Program-made: the position numbers and the translations under genes
Notes under the pieces: generated by a model
What the model was told of the DNA's origin: nothing
Seen by the model: the letters and a program-made list of their open reading frames with translations, nothing else
Databases searched by the model: none
Source of the DNA: Sulfurospirillum arsenophilum NBRC 109478
GTDB taxonomy: Bacteria; Campylobacterota; Campylobacteria; Campylobacterales; Sulfurospirillaceae
Direction: 5' to 3'
Assembly: GCF_000813345.1 (NCBI RefSeq)
Contig: NZ_BBQF01000005.1
Span: 62,001-126,000, forward strand
Length of the DNA: 64,000 nucleotides
Shown: positions 18,666 through 27,363 of the stretch, piece by piece
How the letters are laid out: each line of letters starts with the position of its first letter
Position numbering within the stretch: position 1 is the first letter of the stretch

Positions 18666-19488
18666 ACTTCTCTCCTAAAATGCGCACTTCTCTTTGAGGA
18701 TACGGAATGCTAATATTGTTTACATGTAAAGCAGTGTAAAGCGCTAAATTTACATCATACTGTGTCTTAAAATAGCTCTTGGTTGGAACCCAATAGCGAA
18801 GCCCAAGCTCGATGGAACTATCTCCAAATTTTGCGATACCCACAACGGGTTTATGCTCTTTGGAAACGTCTTTAAAACTCGATAACACCTCTTTGATGAG
18901 CGCTATCGCCTTAGCGGGGTCTTCCTCATACGCCACACCAATGCCAGACTCCACAACACGCACATCAAACGAGTTTACCAGCACGTCACCGATCATCTTT
19001 TTATTGGGAATGGTGATGAGCTCTTCATCTTCATTGCGAAGTACGGTGTAGGAGAGTTTTATCTCTTCCACCACCCCGTAAAAACCGCTAATGGAAAGTG
19101 TATCGCCGACTTTAAACGGGCGAGAGATGATGAGCAAAACACCCGCGGCGTAGTTGGAAACACTGCCTTGAAGTGCCAAACCAGCCGTCAGAGAAACCGC
19201 ACCGATGGCGGCAACAAACGGAGCGATGGAAATGCCAATTTTCCCAAGTGCTATAACGATCATCGCGGCAAAAACAAGCATTTTAACAACACTTGCGACA
19301 AACTTAGCAAGCGTACTGTCAAAATGATTGCGCTCAAACAGACGCATCAAAAGCGCATACACATACTTCGCCGCAAACCACCCAATAATAACGATAATAA
19401 GCGCACCCAAAAGCTGAAAACTGTAATGGGTCAAAAACTCAATTACAACCGTGTAAAACTTCTGAAGCGTTTGCAGTTCTTTGTCCAT
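18646..19488 (-). CDS. mscS: small-conductance mechanosensitive channel (MscS family)
   Basis: 280 residues. Three N-terminal spans end in the Gly/Ala-rich pore helix (AAIGAVSLTAGLALQGSVSNYAAGVLLIISRPFKVGD), then the beta domain (TVLRNEDEELITIPNKKMIGDVLVN) and the C-terminal alpha/beta vestibule. It acts as an inner-membrane safety valve on osmotic downshift. AAGGAG precedes the ATG. The dispersed palindrome at 18719-18730 encodes LHVN near the C-terminus, where MscS proteins vary. Confidence 0.93.
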   Translation of the reverse strand: MDKELQTLQKFYTVVIEFLTHYSFQLLGALIIVIIGWFAAKYVYALLMRLFERNHFDSTLAKFVASVVKMLVFAAMIVIALGKIGISIAPFVAAIGAVSLTAGLALQGSVSNYAAGVLLIISRPFKVGDTLSISGFYGVVEEIKLSYTVLRNEDEELITIPNKKMIGDVLVNSFDVRVVESGIGVAYEEDPAKAIALIKEVLSSFKDVSKEHKPVVGIAKFGDSSIELGLRYWVPTKSYFKTQYDVNLALYTALHVNNISIPYPQREVRILGEKFDFKEV

Positions 19489-19538
19489 CGTCTACTCCTT
19501 AGGAGATTTTTCACATTATAACAAAGCTTACATGTAAA

Positions 19539-19940
19539 TTATTTTTTAATCGAATACGCACTCTCTTTTGTCCCCGCATAAAAAACGACAATTTCGACGG
19601 GCTCATCGCCCTCATTCACACCATAATGCCACTTGTCCACCACTTCAATGAGCGCATCGCCCGCTTTGAGCTGTAGCACTTTGTTCTCATCGGTCACCAC
19701 TTTGAGTGAGCCCTTGACCATGTACCCCGCATTGATGATAGGATGCTTATGAAGTGGAAGCTCCATGTGAGCAGGAATGATGATCTTCAAAACCGAAATC
19801 TCAGGCGTCTCTTTGGGGTATGAGGGCATTGCCGAGCCATCCCAACTCTTGTCTGACTTGGCAAGGGTTACGGACTCAACGTTTCCAGCTGCAAAACCAT
19901 AGCTCATACAAAGAAGAAAAAAGCACAGTAATTTTTTCAT
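19539..19940 (-). CDS. periplasmic cupin-domain protein
   Basis: 133 residues: signal peptide (MKKLLCFFLLCMSYGFAAG), then a single cupin barrel. HMELPLHKHPIINAGYMVKGSLKV carries the first metal-type motif, with His, His and a Tyr-Met pair where a Glu is common. The second motif is AGDALIEVVDKWHYGVN. Members can bind small ligands or sense metal; no substrate is evident. It is followed 50 bp downstream by mscS, and that spacer holds a near copy of the palindrome (core 19528-19537). Confidence 0.8.
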   Translation of the reverse strand: MKKLLCFFLLCMSYGFAAGNVESVTLAKSDKSWDGSAMPSYPKETPEISVLKIIIPAHMELPLHKHPIINAGYMVKGSLKVVTDENKVLQLKAGDALIEVVDKWHYGVNEGDEPVEIVVFYAGTKESAYSIKK

Positions 19941-19969
19941 AATCGACCTTTTGATGGAGTTTTATTAAA

Positions 19970-20578
19970 TTATTTTTTGTCTAAATAGGAGTGTATTTCT
20001 TGTTCAATTTTTTTAATTGCATCTTTGATCCTTATGGACAAAGAATCATCTTCTTCTAAAGATACCCAAATATCTTGTTCAATTTTTTCTTTAAAATTGC
20101 GATCTGACTCAAAAGTTACATTTCCAGAGTACTTGTTCCTTATATATGCTTCAAAAGATATATTTAACTGCCTGTAACAAATTCTTAATTCTTGAGTATA
20201 TTCTTTTATTTTACTTCCCCATAATGCTTCTGCTTCCAACGCACGTATATCAAAATCCTGCGTGGCATCAAATACTTGCTTCATTCTATTGGAATATATA
20301 AAAGCGTAGGCATCACCTTCTTTTTCAGAATTCTTATTGAAAGAATCATAACCTTTTGGAAATTCATGAGCGGGGATAAAAGGAGAACGAGCATATTTTA
20401 ATTCATCCCTCACTTTATAAGTCGCCTTGATAAGTGCATGGGCTGTATCAAAATCTATTTTACCTCTTAGTTCTTTTTTCCATTTATTCAGTCCAGTATA
20501 AGCAACCCATGCTGTAATACCAGCAGCTATTGATAGTGTGATATCTTTAACAATTCCAATATATACACCAATATCCAT
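19970..20578 (-). CDS. membrane-anchored protein of unknown function
   Basis: 202 residues. A single N-terminal hydrophobic helix (residues 8-27) is followed by a basic stop (KWKKELRGK) and a long, helix-rich soluble part with several acidic and aromatic residues (ATYKVRDELKYARSPFI). AAGGA precedes the ATG. I do not recognise a named domain. Similar short anchored proteins occur sporadically in unrelated bacteria, from memory, which fits acquisition by transfer. The gene is more AT-rich than its neighbours and carries no copy of the dispersed palindrome. Confidence 0.75.
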   Translation of the reverse strand: MDIGVYIGIVKDITLSIAAGITAWVAYTGLNKWKKELRGKIDFDTAHALIKATYKVRDELKYARSPFIPAHEFPKGYDSFNKNSEKEGDAYAFIYSNRMKQVFDATQDFDIRALEAEALWGSKIKEYTQELRICYRQLNISFEAYIRNKYSGNVTFESDRNFKEKIEQDIWVSLEEDDSLSIRIKDAIKKIEQEIHSYLDKK

Positions 20579-20655
20579 GAACTATCCTTTTTAATTATAA
20601 TAATACTATTTTAACTAGCTTTACATATAAATAAAACATTTCGATGATTCTTTGC

Positions 20656-20661
20656 TACAAT
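20656..20661 (+). promoter_or_regulatory. candidate -10 (TACAAT) for the cytochrome c gene
   Basis: TACAAT preceded by TGC lies 20 bp before AAGGAGG and the ATG at 20682. Confidence 0.4.
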
Positions 20662-20681
20662 AACTAAAACAAGGAGGCCTT

Positions 20682-21020
20682 ATGACAAAATTTTTACTAC
20701 TTTGCCTTTCAGCCTTTTATCTTTACGCTGCGTCTTCGAGTGAGACGCTCTTTAACGGTAACTGTGTTACGTGTCACACACCCAGCGATGCAGCCGCGGC
20801 ACCAACGTCAGTAGAGATGCAAAAGACCTACAAAAAAGCTTTTGCGACCAAAGAGAAGTTTGTGGAGTTTATGGCAACGTGGGTGGGAAAACCAGACGCT
20901 AAAACAGCACTTATGCCTGAAGCCGTTACAAAGTATGGGGTGATGCCTGAACTTGGTTTGGATCAAGCAACGCTTAAAGAGATCGCTTCGTTCCTCTACG
21001 ATGCGCCACTGGGCAAATGA
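20682..21020 (+). CDS. periplasmic monohaem cytochrome c
   Basis: 112 residues: signal peptide (MTKFLLLCLSAFYLYAASSS), one haem-binding CVTCH and a likely axial Met in GVMPELG or in the preceding LMPEA segment. This small class I cytochrome c probably shuttles electrons in the periplasm. A strong AAGGAGG precedes it. Its stop overlaps the next start by ATGA, so the SRPBCC gene is its operon partner. Confidence 0.88.
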   Translation: MTKFLLLCLSAFYLYAASSSETLFNGNCVTCHTPSDAAAAPTSVEMQKTYKKAFATKEKFVEFMATWVGKPDAKTALMPEAVTKYGVMPELGLDQATLKEIASFLYDAPLGK

Positions 21021-21472
21021 AACACTACATCCTCTTCTACAGCTGTCTTATAGAAGCTTCTGTGGAAGAGGTGTGTGCCTTTCATACCGACACACAGAAC
21101 CTTCCACTTATTACGCCACCTTCTATTGATGTAAAGATCGTTTCACAGGGCAATAATACTGTCGTGCTCGACATCAAAAAGTTTGGGATTACGACACGTT
21201 GGGAAATGGCACTGGAAATTAACTGCCCTCAAAGCATTGTCGATGTGATGATCAAAGGTCCTTTTGCCTCTTTTCGGCATGAAAGACACTTTAGAGCGGA
21301 AGGTGAAAATTGCACACGCATGGAAGAGACGATCACCCTAGCACCACCGATTTTCTTCTTTCAATCCCTCATTTTTAAATTCATCAAAAAAGATATGGAC
21401 GCAATGTTTGCCTACCGTCATCAGATGACACAAGCGCATTTTCGTTTTGAGAATGAAGCTAAAAAGCTCTAA
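21017..21472 (+). CDS. SRPBCC (START-like) domain protein
   Basis: 151 residues following the SRPBCC helix-grip pattern: an N-terminal strand with SCLIEASVEEVCAFHTD, ITPPSIDVKIV, the internal strands and a C-terminal helix with FIKKDMDAMFAYRHQMT. Such proteins bind hydrophobic ligands or are annotated as cell-division inhibitor SulA-like by some databases. Function here unknown. Translationally coupled to the cytochrome c gene. It converges on the P-type ATPase with no spacer. Confidence 0.75.
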   Translation: MKHYILFYSCLIEASVEEVCAFHTDTQNLPLITPPSIDVKIVSQGNNTVVLDIKKFGITTRWEMALEINCPQSIVDVMIKGPFASFRHERHFRAEGENCTRMEETITLAPPIFFFQSLIFKFIKKDMDAMFAYRHQMTQAHFRFENEAKKL

Positions 21473-24175
21473 CTACTTCGCCTCACTTCTTTTTACATGT
21501 AAAGATTTTTCAACCTCAATGACGACGTAAACGATGAAGCTAGAACCTAACGTGATCGCCCACTCCACTGCCCCTAAAGGCGCGCTTTTAAAGAGCTGAT
21601 TCATAAAGGGTGCATAGACGAAAAGAAGTTGTAAAGTAGTGACTAGAACAGTACCGCCAAGCAATAAAGGGTTGCTAAAAAAGCCTATTTGAAACATTGA
21701 GTAGCGCAAAGAGCGGCAATTAAAAAGATAAAACATCTCACCAAAAACAAAGATGTTAACCACCAAAGTCCGTGCTACCTCTTCGCTCATCCCTAAGGCT
21801 TGAACATAGAAGAATGCGCTAAAGGCACTCAGTGCCAACAAAATGCCAACGAGTGCCACTTTAAATAAAAGCCGTCCCGTTAGGATAGGCTCTGCTGAGT
21901 TGCGAGGAGCGCGCTCCATGATGTTTTTCTCTTTAGGCTCGTAAGCGAGCATGATGCCGAGCACGCTGTCCGTTACCATGTTGATCCAAAGTATCTGCAA
22001 AGGAAGTATCGGCAGTGTAATGCCTGCAAGAATGGCAAAGATAACCGCAAGACCTTCGCCCATATTGGAAGGGAGTATCCACGTGATGAACTTGATGATG
22101 TTGTCATACACCACACGCCCTTTTTCAATGGCATCTTCAAGTGTGGTAAAGTTATCATCGGTGAGAATCATATCGGCGGACTCTTTGGCAACCTCGGTTC
22201 CTGCAATGCCCATCGCTATGCCGATGTTGGCTTGACGAAGTGCTGGTGCGTCATTGACCCCATCGCCTGTCATCGCAACAACATGAGAGAGTGACTGAAG
22301 CACTTTAACAAGCCGTAGTTTTTGTTCAGGCGCAATGCGCGCAAAAACACTTACGCGCTCTATCAATGAGGCAAGCTCACTATCACTCAATGCTTCAAGT
22401 TCTTTACCTGTCAAAACAGCGGTTTTATCATCGGTTTTCAGCCCAATAGAATGCGCAATAGAAAGTGCCGTCATACGGTGATCTCCCGTAATCATCTTAA
22501 CCGCAATGCCCGCATGGTAACAACTTTGAATCGCTTTGATAACACCGATCCGCGGTGGGTCTATCATTCCTTGTAAGCCTAAAAAGATCAACCCCTTTTG
22601 AAAATGATGATGCCCTAAGGTATCAATCTTTTCTTGGAGATACACTTTGGCAAAGGCTAAAACACGAAGTCCTTGGCTTGCCATCGCTTCAGCAGAAGCT
22701 TCTATTTTAGCTCTATCTATGGACACGAAAGAGCCTTGTTCGTCCATATAAAGGTCGCATCGCTCAACGATTCTTTCCACTGAGCCTTTAAGATAAGCAA
22801 GGTTCGATTCCTCCCCAATGATGCGGTAACCTGACGCCATGTACTGATGTTCTGACTCAAAAGAGAGCGTATCAACGTGTTCAAAATCTTGAAGCAAGAG
22901 CTCTTCTCTAAGACCCGCTTTCTTAGCCGAGACGATGAGTGCACCCTCCGTTGGGTCACCCTCAATGGCATAAACACCCTCCACTTTGACATGACGTGCA
23001 GTATTACACAGCACACCAGCAACCAACGTCTCATAAAGCGCAGTTCCTTTTGTGGGAATCATCGGCACTTTTGCCTCAAATATCTCCCCTTTAGGATCAT
23101 ACCCATTACCACTGAGGAGGTACGTTTTACCTGCTGCCATCATTTCGGTAACGGTCATAGCATTTTGCGTGAGTGTGCCTGTTTTATCCGTGCAGATGAC
23201 GGTGGTACTTCCCAGTGTTTCAACTGCAGGGAGCTTTCGGATAATGGCATTTTTGCTCGCCATTTTCACAACGCCAATCGCTAAAATAATGGTCATCGCC
23301 GCAGGCAATCCCTCAGGAATGACACCCACCGCCATAGCGACCGAAGCCATAAAGGTTATGACAAGCTCTTCGCCACGCATCACACCGATGATAAACGTCA
23401 CGCCTGCCATGCCTAAAATACCGTACAAAAGGCGTTTTGAGAAAAAAGCCAACTTTTGCGTTAACGGCGTTTGAAGCACATCGGCATTGGAGATCATCGT
23501 ATTGATTTTGCCAAGCTCGCTCTCATCGCCCACACTGACTACCACGCCAATGCCTTGCCCGTAGGTCACAAGGGTGGAAGAAAAAAGCATATTTGTCTGA
23601 TCTGCCAAAGCGGTATCTGCACTTTGCACTCCCACAAGCTTCTCCACTGAAATGGATTCGCCTGTGAGCAAAGACTCATCAATTTTAAGCTCTTTGGCGT
23701 GTAAAAGTTTTATGTCAGCGGGGATTTTATCGCCCGAGTAGAGCAGTACGATGTCCCCAACAACGATGTGTGAAGACTCCAACAGAAGTTTCTCTCCGCT
23801 TCGCAGTACCATCACACTGCTGTGACTCAGTTTTGAAAGTGCTTCGATGGCTTTGATGGCTTTGTTTTCTTGCCAAAAACCGATGATGGCATTGATGATA
23901 ACGACGGCTAAGATAACCCATGTATCCATCCACTCTTCCATAAGCGCCATAATGAGACAGGCTAAAAGAAGGATGTAAACAAGGGGTTGGTGAAACTGAA
24001 GTAAAAAGAGTTTTAACAGCGATTCTTTATCTTTTTGACTTAGAACATTTGCACCATACTGTGTACGTCTAGTGCCTATTTCATCGGCATTTAAGCCTTT
24101 ATGTTCGTTTACATGTAAAGCATCTAAAACCTCTTGCGATGTTTTAGTATGCCAGTTTACATGTTCTTGATGCAT
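21473..24175 (-). CDS. P2-type cation-transporting ATPase
   Basis: 900 residues, full length for a P2 ATPase. N-terminal cation ATPase domain, actuator TGES (171-174), M4 with IPEGLP (286-291), phosphorylation DKTGT (Asp330), hinge GDGVNDAPAL and six C-terminal spans. The PEGLP in M4 fits the Ca2+ (SERCA/PMCA-like) or Na+/K+ branch rather than heavy-metal pumps, and no CPC motif is present. It begins 11 bp after the Sel1 gene. Exact palindromes flank the coding region at both ends (24108, LHVN near the N-terminus; 21492, LHVK near the C-terminus). Confidence 0.9.
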   Translation of the reverse strand: MHQEHVNWHTKTSQEVLDALHVNEHKGLNADEIGTRRTQYGANVLSQKDKESLLKLFLLQFHQPLVYILLLACLIMALMEEWMDTWVILAVVIINAIIGFWQENKAIKAIEALSKLSHSSVMVLRSGEKLLLESSHIVVGDIVLLYSGDKIPADIKLLHAKELKIDESLLTGESISVEKLVGVQSADTALADQTNMLFSSTLVTYGQGIGVVVSVGDESELGKINTMISNADVLQTPLTQKLAFFSKRLLYGILGMAGVTFIIGVMRGEELVITFMASVAMAVGVIPEGLPAAMTIILAIGVVKMASKNAIIRKLPAVETLGSTTVICTDKTGTLTQNAMTVTEMMAAGKTYLLSGNGYDPKGEIFEAKVPMIPTKGTALYETLVAGVLCNTARHVKVEGVYAIEGDPTEGALIVSAKKAGLREELLLQDFEHVDTLSFESEHQYMASGYRIIGEESNLAYLKGSVERIVERCDLYMDEQGSFVSIDRAKIEASAEAMASQGLRVLAFAKVYLQEKIDTLGHHHFQKGLIFLGLQGMIDPPRIGVIKAIQSCYHAGIAVKMITGDHRMTALSIAHSIGLKTDDKTAVLTGKELEALSDSELASLIERVSVFARIAPEQKLRLVKVLQSLSHVVAMTGDGVNDAPALRQANIGIAMGIAGTEVAKESADMILTDDNFTTLEDAIEKGRVVYDNIIKFITWILPSNMGEGLAVIFAILAGITLPILPLQILWINMVTDSVLGIMLAYEPKEKNIMERAPRNSAEPILTGRLLFKVALVGILLALSAFSAFFYVQALGMSEEVARTLVVNIFVFGEMFYLFNCRSLRYSMFQIGFFSNPLLLGGTVLVTTLQLLFVYAPFMNQLFKSAPLGAVEWAITLGSSFIVYVVIEVEKSLHVKRSEAK

Positions 24176-24186
24176 CTGTTTTTGGC

Positions 24187-24870
24187 TTATTCGATGTAGT
24201 AGCTGTTTTTGATGAGTTCGTAGTTTTTACATCCGACCTCTTCACCAAGCTCACATGCTCGCTTAAAAAGTTTGACGGCTCGCTCTTCTCTTTGTGCAAC
24301 ACCTTGACCCGTGTAATACATACTTCCTAAACGCACGCAGTCCTGCGCACCTCCTGCATCACAACTGTTTTGGTAATAGACGACTGCATATTCATAGTTG
24401 CCATCTTGTTCATATAAAAGACCCAAATGGGAGCAACTACTTTGGAGTCCTCCACTACACGCACGGTCATAATAATCGACTGCTTTTTGCATGTTTTCAC
24501 TGCCACCTTTGCCATTTTCATAAAACATCGCTAAACTCTCGCAAGCGGAAGCATCGCCGTTAACACAGGCTCGCTCGTACAACTCAGCCGCTTTAGCATA
24601 GTTCGTCCCTGCATGTCCGTTTTCGTACATATACCCAAGACTTGAACATCCCTTCGCAACGCCTAATGTACACGACTGGTTGTAAAGCTCTTTGGCTTTG
24701 CTAAAACTTTGCCTCACACCATCGCCCACATGGTACATAGCACCTAACTCTAAACATGCCACACCATTGTTGTGATCGCACTCATTTTGAAGCTCACTCT
24801 CACGTGCAAAATCCAATGCAAACAGCGCAGTAGTTGCGAATAGTGCCACGATTAAAAAGAGTTTGTTCAT
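24187..24870 (-). CDS. secreted cysteine-rich Sel1-repeat protein (Hcp-like)
   Basis: 227 residues: signal peptide ending LFA, then about six Sel1-like repeats of some 36 residues. Each carries a Cys pair spaced as in Helicobacter cysteine-rich proteins (for example CTLGVAKGCSSLGYMYENG and CVNGDASACESLAMFYENG). The Cys pairs should form intra-repeat disulfides in the periplasm. The family mediates protein contacts and some members are beta-lactam-binding. AAGGAG precedes the ATG. It heads an apparent two-gene unit with the P-type ATPase. Confidence 0.88.
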   Translation of the reverse strand: MNKLFLIVALFATTALFALDFARESELQNECDHNNGVACLELGAMYHVGDGVRQSFSKAKELYNQSCTLGVAKGCSSLGYMYENGHAGTNYAKAAELYERACVNGDASACESLAMFYENGKGGSENMQKAVDYYDRACSGGLQSSCSHLGLLYEQDGNYEYAVVYYQNSCDAGGAQDCVRLGSMYYTGQGVAQREERAVKLFKRACELGEEVGCKNYELIKNSYYIE

Positions 24871-24916
24871 ACTCTTCTCCTTGCCTTCATTTTGATTATT
24901 ATATTACAATACTCTC

Positions 24917-25726
24917 ATGAAGACGACAAAAACAACGATGACAGGCTATAAGGAAGCACCTTTTGTGCAAATTCGCCAAACCTTGCAAAGTGAACGAGCC
25001 TACGAGTCGCATGCTCACCCTACCCTTTCCATCGGCTTTATGATGGAAGGAAAGACCTGTTTTCAAACGCCTCAAGGTGCATTTTTTTTAGAACAAGGCG
25101 CTCTTGCCATCATCCCGCCACACACGCAACATTCGTGCAATCCTATCAAAGAGAGCAAACGCAGTTACGTTATGGTATATCTTGATGCTGACTTTTGCGC
25201 ACGTATTCAAGCACGGCATTTTAAAGAAGCGAGCACGCTTTTGCCACTCACATCACCCTTGATTTTTCACAAAGAGTTATTTGAAGCATTTACGCATATT
25301 ATCAAGGCATTTATAAAAGAGTATTCACCTTTACATGTAAAGGCATTGGAATCGTGGTTGGAAACATTTTTTTGGCTCTATACGAAACGTTGCGTCATCA
25401 AAGAAACAGAGGAAACGCTTCACAATGTGGCGCGCTTTTTGGAAAGTCGCATCGATGAGACGCTCAGTCTGAGCGATCTTGCCAAACGCTTTGGACTCAA
25501 CTCATTTGTACTCGCACGCCATTTCAAACAAGCCTATGGTTGCACACCCAAACACTACGCGCTGGATCTACGCATCGACCACGCGAAAAAATTGCTCCAA
25601 GTTGGTACCTCGCTTGCCTTATGTGCTCAATACTGCGGTTTTGTAGACCAAAGCCACTTCCACCGCTTTTTTAAGCGCCACACTGCTCTCACGCCCAAAG
25701 AGTACCAAGTCAATTTTGTACAATAA
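24917..25726 (+). CDS. AraC-family transcriptional regulator with N-terminal cupin
   Basis: 269 residues. The N-terminal AraC_binding cupin spans about residues 20-90 (SHAHPTLSIGFMMEG ... IIPPHTQHSCNP). Two C-terminal HTH motifs lie in LSLSDLAKRFGLNSFVLARHFKQAYGCTPKHYALDLRI and CAQYCGFVDQSHFHRFFKRHTALTPKEY. It is 44 bp upstream of a LysE exporter in the same direction and probably controls it. One exact palindrome (25330-25341) encodes LHVK in the linker between the two domains. Confidence 0.9.
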   Translation: MKTTKTTMTGYKEAPFVQIRQTLQSERAYESHAHPTLSIGFMMEGKTCFQTPQGAFFLEQGALAIIPPHTQHSCNPIKESKRSYVMVYLDADFCARIQARHFKEASTLLPLTSPLIFHKELFEAFTHIIKAFIKEYSPLHVKALESWLETFFWLYTKRCVIKETEETLHNVARFLESRIDETLSLSDLAKRFGLNSFVLARHFKQAYGCTPKHYALDLRIDHAKKLLQVGTSLALCAQYCGFVDQSHFHRFFKRHTALTPKEYQVNFVQ

Positions 25727-25770
25727 CTTTTTTTCCATTTCCTTTATGCTTCCATGCAAAAAGGAGTTAC

Positions 25771-26385
25771 ATGTTTGGCTTAGAGTTTTTTACCCTCACG
25801 TCCATCTACTTTTTAGCACTTCTCAGCCCTGGTCAAGACTTTTTTCTTATCATCAAGCACGCCTTAACACATGGGTATCAAAAAGCGTGGTGGAGTTGTT
25901 TAGGCATTGCCAGCGGAAACGCGCTTTACATCATTTTGGCATACATGGGACATGAATATTTGAGCCACTATCCACTAATCGTTTCTTTCATCGAAATGGG
26001 TGGAGCACTTTTTTTACTTTACCTTGGTTTTTTACTGCTTTTTGCACCCAAACCGCATCTTGAAAATGCTTTACATGTAAAAAGCAAAATGGCGTTTAAA
26101 CTCTTTGTTCAAGGACTTTTATCGGCGCTGCTCAATCCTAAAAATATTCTCTTTTACTTCTCGCTTCTTTTTACGATCATCAAGCCTGAAACTGTTTTAC
26201 ATGTAAAGATTTTTTACGCCATGTGGATGGTAGGAATGTTGCTGGTATGGGATATGGTTGTGGCACTTATTTTTGGCAACAAAAGAGCGTTAAGACTTTT
26301 TCCTTATCTTTTCGTTGTGCAAAAAGTTGTAGGAATAGGTCTCATTGGTTTTAGTTTCAAGCTTGCCCTAGCTTGGTTTCAGTAA
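25771..26385 (+). CDS. LysE-family amino-acid/metabolite exporter
   Basis: 204 residues with about six spans. Family motif PGQDFFLIIKHALTHGYQKAWWSCLGIASGNAL in the first loop and LNPKNILFYFSLLF in span four. LysE proteins export amino acids such as Lys, Arg, Thr or homoserine lactone; the substrate is unknown. AAGGAG precedes the ATG. Two exact palindromes (26070, 26196) encode LHVK in the loops flanking spans four and five. It converges on the lipocalin gene with a 7-bp overlap. Confidence 0.88.
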   Translation: MFGLEFFTLTSIYFLALLSPGQDFFLIIKHALTHGYQKAWWSCLGIASGNALYIILAYMGHEYLSHYPLIVSFIEMGGALFLLYLGFLLLFAPKPHLENALHVKSKMAFKLFVQGLLSALLNPKNILFYFSLLFTIIKPETVLHVKIFYAMWMVGMLLVWDMVVALIFGNKRALRLFPYLFVVQKVVGIGLIGFSFKLALAWFQ

Positions 26386-26873
26386 CGCCAAATAAGTTTT
26401 GAAGTATCAAAGCCTAGTGCTGTAGCCAAATGAAGAATATGGTCGATGTCGTCTTGTGCCATTTCACCAGTGCGAGAGAGTATCCAAAAGTACTCTTGAC
26501 TTGGCTCACTGATCACGGCATAACGGTAATCTTCGGCTAAATCTATAATCCAATAGTTACCGTAAAATGGCCAAAAGAAGCTTACTTTGAGTTTGGCATT
26601 GCTTTTTTCATCGACAATGTAAGCACGTCCATTTGCCTCTTTGGTACGGTTTTCAGCTTGAAGACGGCACCGGTTAACAACGCCGATCATTCCATCTTCA
26701 CGCAAGGTGTAAAACGCTTCAACGTCACTGCAACCGCGCTCAAAACGATGATCAAACCGTGCTATTTCGTACCAACGCCCAAGATAACGCGTTAAATCTA
26801 CGGATGAAACCGTTGGAAGCTCTGTAGCATAACCCAAAAGTGCGCTCAAACAGAGTAAAATCCATTTTTTCAT
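26379..26873 (-). CDS. Blc-type bacterial lipocalin
   Basis: 164 residues: signal peptide (MKKWILLCLSALLGYA), then the lipocalin GxW motif in LTRYLGRWYEIARFDHRFERGC, the middle VNRC motif and a C-terminal LIWRY. Unlike E. coli Blc, no lipobox Cys is placed at the signal-peptide end, so it is probably soluble in the periplasm. Two conserved Cys probably bond. It binds lipids or lipid breakdown products by family analogy. Confidence 0.88.
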   Translation of the reverse strand: MKKWILLCLSALLGYATELPTVSSVDLTRYLGRWYEIARFDHRFERGCSDVEAFYTLREDGMIGVVNRCRLQAENRTKEANGRAYIVDEKSNAKLKVSFFWPFYGNYWIIDLAEDYRYAVISEPSQEYFWILSRTGEMAQDDIDHILHLATALGFDTSKLIWRY

Positions 26874-26929
26874 TTTCTTCCTTGCCTAAAAACAGTGTGG
26901 TTCCATTGTAATGAAAAAGGATTAAAAAG

Positions 26930-26941
26930 TTTACATGTAAA
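26930..26941. repeat. intergenic copy of the dispersed palindrome
   Basis: An exact TTTACATGTAAA lies between the hemerythrin gene (stop at 26946) and the lipocalin start. It is one of four exact copies outside genes. Confidence 0.8.
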
Positions 26942-26945
26942 GTAA

Positions 26946-27302
26946 TTAGCTTTTACTTTTTAAAAACATTGCAAGTTCTGAGTCTATGTTGCGAATATGC
27001 AAATCAAGGCGTTCCCCAACACCATTTTTGATGTAGTTTTTGGCAAACAGCGTATTGCCTTGCATCGCCATTGCTAAAAACTGGCTCATCTCTCCCAGAA
27101 TTTTTTGATGCTCTTCAAAATGTTCCATGAAACCTTGAAAGTTAAGCTCTTTCATGATGCGTTCTTCATTGGCAAAATGCTCTTTGGTGTGGTGGATGAG
27201 TGCGCTAAAGGAGTCTGTGAAATGGGTGTAGTCAAAAGAGCTGAGCAGCTCGTCACACTCGGTATGGTATGCGTCAAGTTCGGGGCAGTTCAGGTTGAGC
27301 AT
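26946..27302 (-). CDS. bacteriohemerythrin-like oxygen-binding protein
   Basis: 118 residues forming a four-helix HHE bundle: YHTECDELL in helix 1, LIHHTKEHFANEERIM in helix 2, FMEHFEEHQKILGEM in helix 3 and LDLHIRNIDSEL in helix 4. These supply the His and carboxylate ligands of a di-iron site. Family members carry or sense O2, common in microaerophiles. AAGGAG precedes the start. It stands alone on the minus strand and no chemoreceptor is fused to it. Confidence 0.88.
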   Translation of the reverse strand: MLNLNCPELDAYHTECDELLSSFDYTHFTDSFSALIHHTKEHFANEERIMKELNFQGFMEHFEEHQKILGEMSQFLAMAMQGNTLFAKNYIKNGVGERLDLHIRNIDSELAMFLKSKS

Positions 27303-27363
27303 CGTTCACTCCTTTTTGGAACAGTATAACTTGTTTCGCCAAAAAGGAGTGGTAAGGTCATGC

